A stretch of 11,326 nt of DNA from Thermoplasmata archaeon (GTDB lineage: Archaea; Thermoplasmatota; Thermoplasmata; Halarchaeoplasmatales; Halarchaeoplasmataceae): positions 1-11,326 of the forward strand of contig JAFDTZ010000068.1 of NCBI GenBank assembly GCA_019594305.1, given 5' to 3'. Below, one piece after another: positions 7,158 through 11,326 of the stretch. Numbering within the stretch: position 1 is the stretch's first letter; each line of letters begins with the position of its first letter. The position numbers and the translations under genes were made by a program. A model generated the notes under the pieces. It was not told the origin of the DNA and made no database searches. It saw only the letters and a program-made list of their open reading frames with translations.

Positions 7158-7226
7158 GAGTGGTAACGAACAATTTTAGTCGTGGAAGAAATTTGATCAC
7201 AACATTCGAACTTTTTAAATACCAAC

Positions 7227-8723
7227 TTATTTACCAAAATGTATGATGGTTTTCAGTCTGCGACCCTTGTAAAGATCAGGATTGAAGAGAACTACCGCCG
7301 TGAAGATCTCTAACCTACCGATCCACATCAGGAATGTAAGTACCAACCTACCGGAAGTGGGTACGGCCCGGTAATTGTTCGCCGGTCCGACCAACCCAAG
7401 GGCAGGTCCGACGTTGCCTATAGATGCAGCAGATGCTGAGATCGCGGATATCATGTCAAGACCTAGAGCCACCATTATCAGAGCACCGATAACAAATATC
7501 ATTATATATGCAATGAAAAATATGAGTATGTTCTCCAAGGTACCTTCTTCTATTACACGCCTTCCGAGTCGGACCACAAGAACACGCCTAGGGTTGATAA
7601 AATGTCGGATCTTCCTTGAGATGAGCTTAAAGATCAACACAACACGAAGGACTTTCATACCTCCACCCGTTGAACCGGCGGATCCCCCTATGAACATCAG
7701 TAAAAGTAACAACATCCTTGCGGTTTCAGGAAATTTATCGTAATCCATAGTTGTGTATCCTGTAGACGTCATTATGGATACTACCTGAAATAATCCATGT
7801 CTAAAAGAATCGACAGGGGCTAGATCCATCCCCTGTAGTATATATGTCGCCGAAGCCGTTGCGGCCCCTATTATCAAGAGGTAAGCCCAGAGTTCGGTGT
7901 TTCTGAATACGGTCCTTATATTTCCTCTGAAGAACTGGTAATGGAGTGAAAAATTGATACCACCGAGTATCATAAAGAATATGATTATCCACTGTATGGT
8001 TGGTGTAAAGAAGGCGATGCTGTTGGTATGGGGTGAAAAACCACCTGTCGCCATTGTCGTAAAAGAATGATACACCGCATCGTAAAAATTCATACCTGCA
8101 CCGAGAAGGAGTATCATCTCACAGAGTGTTAAAAGCATATAGATATACCAAAGTATCTTGGCGGTTTCCATTATCTTGGGTTTGAGCCGGTTAACTGGAA
8201 GTCCCGGTGCTTCCGCCTCTAAGAGTGATAGACCGCCACGGCTGAGTTTGCTCAATACAGCTACCGAAAGAACGATAACTCCCATACCGCCTATCCACTG
8301 TAGAAAACCACGCCATAGAAGTATACTCATGTAATGGTTTTCGAGAGGAAATGGCAGGATTGTAGATCCGGTAGTGGTCAAACCGGACATGGCCTCGAAG
8401 AACGCATCTACAGGACATGTCAAGGCACCTGTGAGTAAGAAAGGGATGGCTGATATAGCAGCCAGGACCAACCAAGTCGTGCTAACTATGATTATAGCTT
8501 CGTTATGCCGAAAGTCCTCGGCTTTACCGAAGGCTTCCAGGGGATATCCCAACGTGATCGTGAAGGATGCCATGAATAAAAAGATCAAGGCGTTGGTGGG
8601 AAGAAAACCGAATGCAAGAAAACCCTCCCGGTAATAAAGGGCGGGGAATACCGGAACAAAAAAAGCAAAGCCGAAAAGTTTGAGGATTGTTCCGAGGTTA
8701 CCGATGACAACCTTCCATCTCAT
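7227..8723 (-). CDS. trkH: Trk-type potassium uptake protein, channel subunit
   Basis: Membrane subunit of the Trk potassium transporter (TrkH/TrkG/KtrB superfamily). The 498-residue protein is strongly hydrophobic, with about ten or more membrane spans. It shows the four pore-loop selectivity filters in order: GLTTTGST, TTMATGGFSPH, STGYTTMD and ASIGNVGPALG. GGSAGSTGGGMKVLR, the glycine-rich gate region after the third filter, and the C-terminal MWIGRLEIFT are also family hallmarks. The start ATG directly abuts the trkA stop (TAG|ATG), with a GGAGG Shine-Dalgarno (8735-8739, complement) inside the trkA end, so expression is probably coupled. TrkA would sit on its cytoplasmic face. No frameshift or missing filter was seen. 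Confidence 0.95.
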   Translation of the reverse strand: MRWKVVIGNLGTILKLFGFAFFVPVFPALYYREGFLAFGFLPTNALIFLFMASFTITLGYPLEAFGKAEDFRHNEAIIIVSTTWLVLAAISAIPFLLTGALTCPVDAFFEAMSGLTTTGSTILPFPLENHYMSILLWRGFLQWIGGMGVIVLSVAVLSKLSRGGLSLLEAEAPGLPVNRLKPKIMETAKILWYIYMLLTLCEMILLLGAGMNFYDAVYHSFTTMATGGFSPHTNSIAFFTPTIQWIIIFFMILGGINFSLHYQFFRGNIRTVFRNTELWAYLLIIGAATASATYILQGMDLAPVDSFRHGLFQVVSIMTSTGYTTMDYDKFPETARMLLLLLMFIGGSAGSTGGGMKVLRVVLIFKLISRKIRHFINPRRVLVVRLGRRVIEEGTLENILIFFIAYIMIFVIGALIMVALGLDMISAISASAASIGNVGPALGLVGPANNYRAVPTSGRLVLTFLMWIGRLEIFTAVVLFNPDLYKGRRLKTIIHFGK

Positions 8724-10055
8724 CTAAAATAGATCCTCCACATTACTTATTTGTTCCTTCAATACGAATAGAATAACCTCGTCGCCTTTTTTAAAGGAAA
8801 CGTTTCCTCTGGGAATCAATGTTTTATCCCCACGGATAATGGCTCCGACGATACATTCGTTCGGAAAATCACAGTTATTGAGTTGTTTACCCAGTATCTT
8901 TGATTCTTTGGTAACATTCATCTCCAGGATGTAAAGGTCGCCGCCGTGAATCGATATGGCTTTGAGTGGATTTAGTTCCCTAGACAGTCTGAGCATCATC
9001 TGTGCCGTCTGGAGCTGAGGGGAGGCGGCCATATCTATACCGACAGTTTCGATTAGAGATTTCAACCCGAGTTCCTTTACTACGGCTATGGTTTTATCTA
9101 CACCGTATATCTTCGCCAGCAAGCTGACGAGCACGTTGAATTCTTCCGAAGTAGTGGTTGCCGCAAAGGCATCGACCCGAAGTATGCCTTCCTCGATAAG
9201 GATCTTTTTATTCCTGGCATCACCATGGATTATCTCAAGACCACTGAGGGATTCGGCTGCCTTCCTAGCCCTCTTTTGAGACACCTCTATTATCTTGACA
9301 GTCATCCCCCTTCTATGTAGTAGACGGGCTACGTTGATACCTATGCTGGTTGCACCCACTATCATAACGCTTTGGTGTTTTCTATCTCTCTTTGTACCAA
9401 GAAGCCGTCTCAACTTTTTTGAGCCTTCCCTCCCATCTTTCATCACGATTAATTTGTCTTCCTCCTTTAATACCGTGTTGCCATGAGGTACGAGGATGTT
9501 ATTTCCCCTGATTATAGCTCCTAAGTTTACATTAGACGGTAGGTTGATATCAGATATTTTTTTACCGAGTACCTTTGAGTCCTTGATTAATTTATACTCA
9601 ACCACATTTATCCTTTCGCCCATTGATAAGTTCATATCTATTGCCGCCGGGGTGCTTATGATATTGGCTATTTTTTTTGCTATCAATAACTCCGGAGATA
9701 TAGCGAAATCGACCCCTATGTTAGAGAATCTGGTTGAAACAGATGTAGAAATATATTCCAGTCCGTTTATCCTGGCCAATGTTTTGCAACCGGCAGGTTT
9801 TGCCATGGCACATGTAACCAAATTTGTCTCGTTATCATCGGTTACGGCGAAGAAGTGATCGTGTGGCCTCAGTCCCAGGGAATTTAGAAGCTCCGGTCTT
9901 GCACCATTACCTTTAACAACCTTAACATCCAATGACCTAGCCCTTTCACACGCTCTATCGTCCCTGTCCACGATGATGACATCATGGCCCTTTCGGCTTA
10001 TTGACTCCGCCAGTTCGTATCCCACTTCTCCGGCACCAATTATTACGGCCTTCAT
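8724..10055 (-). CDS. trkA: Trk potassium uptake regulatory subunit, double RCK
   Basis: Cytoplasmic nucleotide-binding subunit that gates TrkH. At 443 residues it has the tandem arrangement RCK_N-RCK_C-RCK_N-RCK_C. The first Rossmann domain begins MKAVIIGAGEVGYELA (GxGxxG) with an acidic residue ending strand 2 (VDRDD). TrkA-C type domains follow near residues 140-215 (LGKKI and LIVMKDG stretches) and near 365-443. The second Rossmann loop reads VGATSIG, lacking the middle glycine, so nucleotide binding there may be weaker or different. I chose the ATG at 10055 because the family starts at this MKxxIIG; an in-frame GTG at 10064 would add three residues and is closer to the predicted transcription start. 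It is the first gene of the operon with trkH. Confidence 0.93.
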   Translation of the reverse strand: MKAVIIGAGEVGYELAESISRKGHDVIIVDRDDRACERARSLDVKVVKGNGARPELLNSLGLRPHDHFFAVTDDNETNLVTCAMAKPAGCKTLARINGLEYISTSVSTRFSNIGVDFAISPELLIAKKIANIISTPAAIDMNLSMGERINVVEYKLIKDSKVLGKKISDINLPSNVNLGAIIRGNNILVPHGNTVLKEEDKLIVMKDGREGSKKLRRLLGTKRDRKHQSVMIVGATSIGINVARLLHRRGMTVKIIEVSQKRARKAAESLSGLEIIHGDARNKKILIEEGILRVDAFAATTTSEEFNVLVSLLAKIYGVDKTIAVVKELGLKSLIETVGIDMAASPQLQTAQMMLRLSRELNPLKAISIHGGDLYILEMNVTKESKILGKQLNNCDFPNECIVGAIIRGDKTLIPRGNVSFKKGDEVILFVLKEQISNVEDLF

Positions 10056-10090
10056 GCATCTCACAGTTTACAGAACAGAATGAATATTCC

Positions 10091-10387
10091 CTATAATAAA
10101 TTATCCAAGGCTTTGGGTTTTAACAACTTGCTGTGGGCCTGTATTTGTACACTACCACTTTCGTTTATACCGAGTTTTTTCATGTCCTCCCCTCTTATGA
10201 TTATTTTACCTTCTTCAACTAGCTCATCGGAAAAGATGTCAACGAGTATATCTTTAGTTTTCGAACTTAAAACAACCTGAGAACCGTCGTTAATACCGAT
10301 ATCGAGAAGATGTTTTCTGTTAATACGTGCGCGTCCGCCGAACTTAACGGGACTTTCCTCTGCTATCAGGGTTTGGTTATCAGGCAT
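10091..10387 (-). CDS. Small double-psi barrel protein resembling Cdc48/VAT N-domain
   Basis: A 98-residue protein with an internal duplication. Residues 20-40 (ARINRKHLLDIGINDGSQVV and one more) and 62-82 (IIIRGEDMKKLGINESGSVQ and one more) align as strand-helix-LGI-turn-strand units about 42 residues apart. This order, with a short acidic linker and GKIIIRG before the second unit, matches the N-terminal double-psi beta-barrel of archaeal Cdc48/VAT AAA ATPases. No ATPase domain is attached. A tandem AbrB-type swapped-hairpin protein is the main alternative, in which case it would bind DNA. There is no signal peptide or membrane span. It lies 59 nt downstream of the Ubl-pseudoE2 gene on the same strand but has its own TATA-like box. 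The function is unknown; the fold assignment is inference from pattern. Confidence 0.7.
   Translation of the reverse strand: MPDNQTLIAEESPVKFGGRARINRKHLLDIGINDGSQVVLSSKTKDILVDIFSDELVEEGKIIIRGEDMKKLGINESGSVQIQAHSKLLKPKALDNLL
10092..10100 (-). promoter_or_regulatory. TATA-like box for trkA-trkH
   Basis: The minus strand reads TTTATTATA here, overlapping the last codons and stop of the upstream gene. The predicted start lies near 10070, just ahead of both candidate trkA start codons (10064 GTG, 10055 ATG). The potassium operon may therefore be transcribed independently of the two genes upstream. Confidence 0.4.
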
Positions 10388-10411
10388 AGTGGGTAATATA
10401 CCATGTTTCTA

Positions 10412-10424
10412 TTTTAAAAATTTT
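10412..10424 (-). promoter_or_regulatory. TATA-like box for the small barrel gene
   Basis: The minus strand carries a TTTTTAAAAT tract centred about 30 nt upstream of the ATG at 10387, consistent with an almost leaderless transcript. Cotranscription from the upstream gene remains possible because the gap is only 59 nt. Confidence 0.4.
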
Positions 10425-10446
10425 TCCCGTATCTAATGAACAATTC

Positions 10447-11130
10447 TTATTGGGAAAATTCACCTTTGATATATCTCTCCGCAGCATTCACACAAATTTC
10501 GTGATCCAATCTATACTTTAACTCCGGTTCTTTTAATATCTTTTTAATGGATGATACGAAACCGACAAGATTTTTTGAAAAATTCCAATCCTCGATATAG
10601 GAGATACGTACCATCCCACCTTTATCAGGCGGAAGTATGTTCGGGTGGAAAATTTTTGACGCCCATGTTAGACGAGGTGGATCGTATGGGTATCCCCGTC
10701 CAAATCGAATATTTAAACCGTGTGTAAAAATCATATCCAACGAATTATCAACAAGGACCGGACCCGGTGTACCTTTGATGACAATTGACATATCTAAAAA
10801 ATCGTCCGATTCGTTTATTTCTATTTCCAAATCCGTGTCTTTGAGTGCTTTGATCTCGTTTTCAATTCGTTTTTTCCATATCTTTTTAGGAAGGCTTCTT
10901 TCCGGTTCTTTGGGAGAGAGTGTTAGTTTATCACCGCTTTCAACGTCGGTCCTTGACCAGGCCATATCCGCAGATATATTTTTAGAATTAGTTGACAAGA
11001 GATGAGCTCCTTCTAAATCCCAGTACCTTAATAGATCCTCGATCGTTTCTTTTACAGTGGTATCCGGATCCACTTCTATATGGATGCACTCCCTGCTACG
11101 GTCCTCGACTATCTCTAACCTCAGAGGCAT
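10447..11130 (-). CDS. Ubiquitin-like domain fused to a Cys-less E2 (UEV-like) fold
   Basis: A 227-residue protein of two parts. Residues 1-75 look like a beta-grasp ubiquitin-like domain: strand LRLEIVED, strand CIHIEVDPDTTV, helix KETIEDLLRYWDL, then strands ending VESGDKLTLSP. Residues 81-227 resemble an E2/UBC domain: helix KKIWKKRIENEIKALKD, a beta meander, YPYDPP (147-152), KIFHPNI with the HPN motif (162-164), GGMVRISYIEDW with the conserved Trp182, helix FVSSIKKILKEP, and a C-terminal helix. Aligning back from Trp182 puts Val174 at the catalytic Cys position. The only cysteines are Cys15 and Cys213, so it cannot act as an ordinary thioester E2 and resembles eukaryotic UEV proteins. 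The Ubl part has no terminal Gly-Gly. I infer a binding or scaffold role; no E1 or protease is nearby. The ATG is about 26 nt from a TATA-like box. Confidence 0.8.
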   Translation of the reverse strand: MPLRLEIVEDRSRECIHIEVDPDTTVKETIEDLLRYWDLEGAHLLSTNSKNISADMAWSRTDVESGDKLTLSPKEPERSLPKKIWKKRIENEIKALKDTDLEIEINESDDFLDMSIVIKGTPGPVLVDNSLDMIFTHGLNIRFGRGYPYDPPRLTWASKIFHPNILPPDKGGMVRISYIEDWNFSKNLVGFVSSIKKILKEPELKYRLDHEICVNAAERYIKGEFSQ

Positions 11131-11152
11131 GGTAAGTATACATCACAAGCTG

Positions 11153-11159
11153 AATAATA
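11153..11159 (-). promoter_or_regulatory. TATA-like box for the Ubl-pseudoE2 gene
   Basis: The minus strand reads GAGTATTATTCA around this position, with the TATTATT core centred about 26 nt upstream of the ATG at 11130 and a purine-rich stretch before it that could serve as a BRE. This supports the chosen start and a leaderless transcript. Confidence 0.4.
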
Positions 11160-11229
11160 CTCTTTGCGGTTAGAGCGATAAATGTATGCCCCCCCGAAAA
11201 CTATTAATCATTAGTTCAATCTTGACTGA

Positions 11230-11247
11230 GGTACATTTAAAAGGTAC
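11230..11247 (+). promoter_or_regulatory. GGTAC direct repeat around an A/T box
   Basis: GGTAC occurs at 11230-11234 and again at 11243-11247, flanking ATTTAAAA. A second A/T-rich box, TTATTATTTAAT, lies at 11254-11265. Either could be the TATA element of a plus-strand gene at the right edge, and the paired GGTAC could be an operator. The remainder of 11131-11304 holds no gene that I can see. Confidence 0.3.
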
Positions 11248-11304
11248 GAAAGCTTATTATTTAATCAAAATATACCTGTATGGAAAATCATCGGAGATGT
11301 AAAA

Positions 11305-11326
11305 TTGTCGGGTAAGTTCCTCAAGG
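11305..11326 (+). CDS. Possible start of a plus-strand gene, cut by the window edge
   Basis: A TTG at 11305 opens a frame reading MSGKFLK up to the window end. It follows GGAG (11293-11296) by 8 nt, a good Shine-Dalgarno spacing, and lies downstream of A/T-rich promoter-like sequence. The ATG at 11280 gives only an 11-codon frame and the ATG at 11297 is followed directly by a stop. Seven residues are too few to identify a product. Confidence 0.3.

Noticed and set aside
10091..10387. MazE/AbrB antitoxin of a toxin-antitoxin pair
   Set aside because: No toxin-like gene is adjacent; the neighbours are trkA and the Ubl-pseudoE2 gene, and the duplicated barrel pattern fits a Cdc48-N-like domain better, although a tandem AbrB fold is not excluded.
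10447..11130. Active E2 ubiquitin-conjugating enzyme
   Set aside because: There is no cysteine between residues 16 and 212; the catalytic position aligned from the HPN and Trp landmarks is Val174.
11189..11195. C7 homopolymer as a phase-variation tract
   Set aside because: It lies in the intergenic region outside any visible reading frame, and a 7-base run is too short to claim.

Overview
The window reads as a piece of an archaeal chromosome. GMP synthase is split, with a stand-alone glutaminase subunit. The tRNA genes do not encode CCA. Several genes have an A/T-rich TATA-like box about 25-30 nt upstream of the start codon and little or no leader. An archaeal-type membrane-anchored FKBP is also present. 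A euryarchaeal lineage in the broad sense, possibly Thermoplasmatota, fits best, but that placement is inference. Coding density is high, and no mobile element, CRISPR array or long repeat was seen.

Left part (1-5829): after a minus-strand tRNA-Gly(UCC) comes a nucleotide and cofactor biosynthesis block. pyrG (CTP synthase) and guaAA (GMP synthase glutaminase subunit) form a plus-strand pair. pdxT (PLP synthase glutaminase) is on the minus strand and overlaps the end of guaAA tail to tail. purF (first committed step of purine synthesis) diverges from pdxT, and purA (adenylosuccinate synthetase) converges on purF with an 8-bp overlap. Four glutamine-amidotransferase genes therefore lie in a row: three triad-type (class I) and one Ntn-type. 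All generate ammonia from glutamine, for CTP, GMP, PLP and phosphoribosylamine. The partner genes guaAB (ATP-PPase subunit) and pdxS are not in the window.

Middle (5830-10055): a membrane-anchored FKBP-type prolyl isomerase has its catalytic domain split by an unusually long insert. It is followed by about 200 bp of non-coding DNA containing a strong hairpin, then tRNA-Leu(CAG). Next is a minus-strand K+ uptake operon, trkA then trkH, whose stop and start codons abut (TAG|ATG). TrkH is the four-pore-loop channel and TrkA is the double-RCK nucleotide-sensing subunit that gates it.

Right part (10091-11326): this is the most interesting section. A 227-residue protein appears to be an N-terminal ubiquitin-like beta-grasp domain fused to an E2 (UBC) fold. 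The E2 part keeps the YPxxPP and HPN hallmarks and the conserved Trp, but has Val where the catalytic Cys should be, so it looks like a prokaryotic UEV-like pseudo-E2. Directly downstream on the same strand is a 98-residue protein made of two copies of a half-barrel motif, resembling a free-standing Cdc48/VAT N-terminal double-psi barrel. A Ubl-pseudoE2 next to a Cdc48-N-like adaptor suggests, without proof, an archaeal ubiquitin-related protein-handling module with no E1, active E2 or deubiquitinase in view. A possible gene with a TTG start begins at the right edge.
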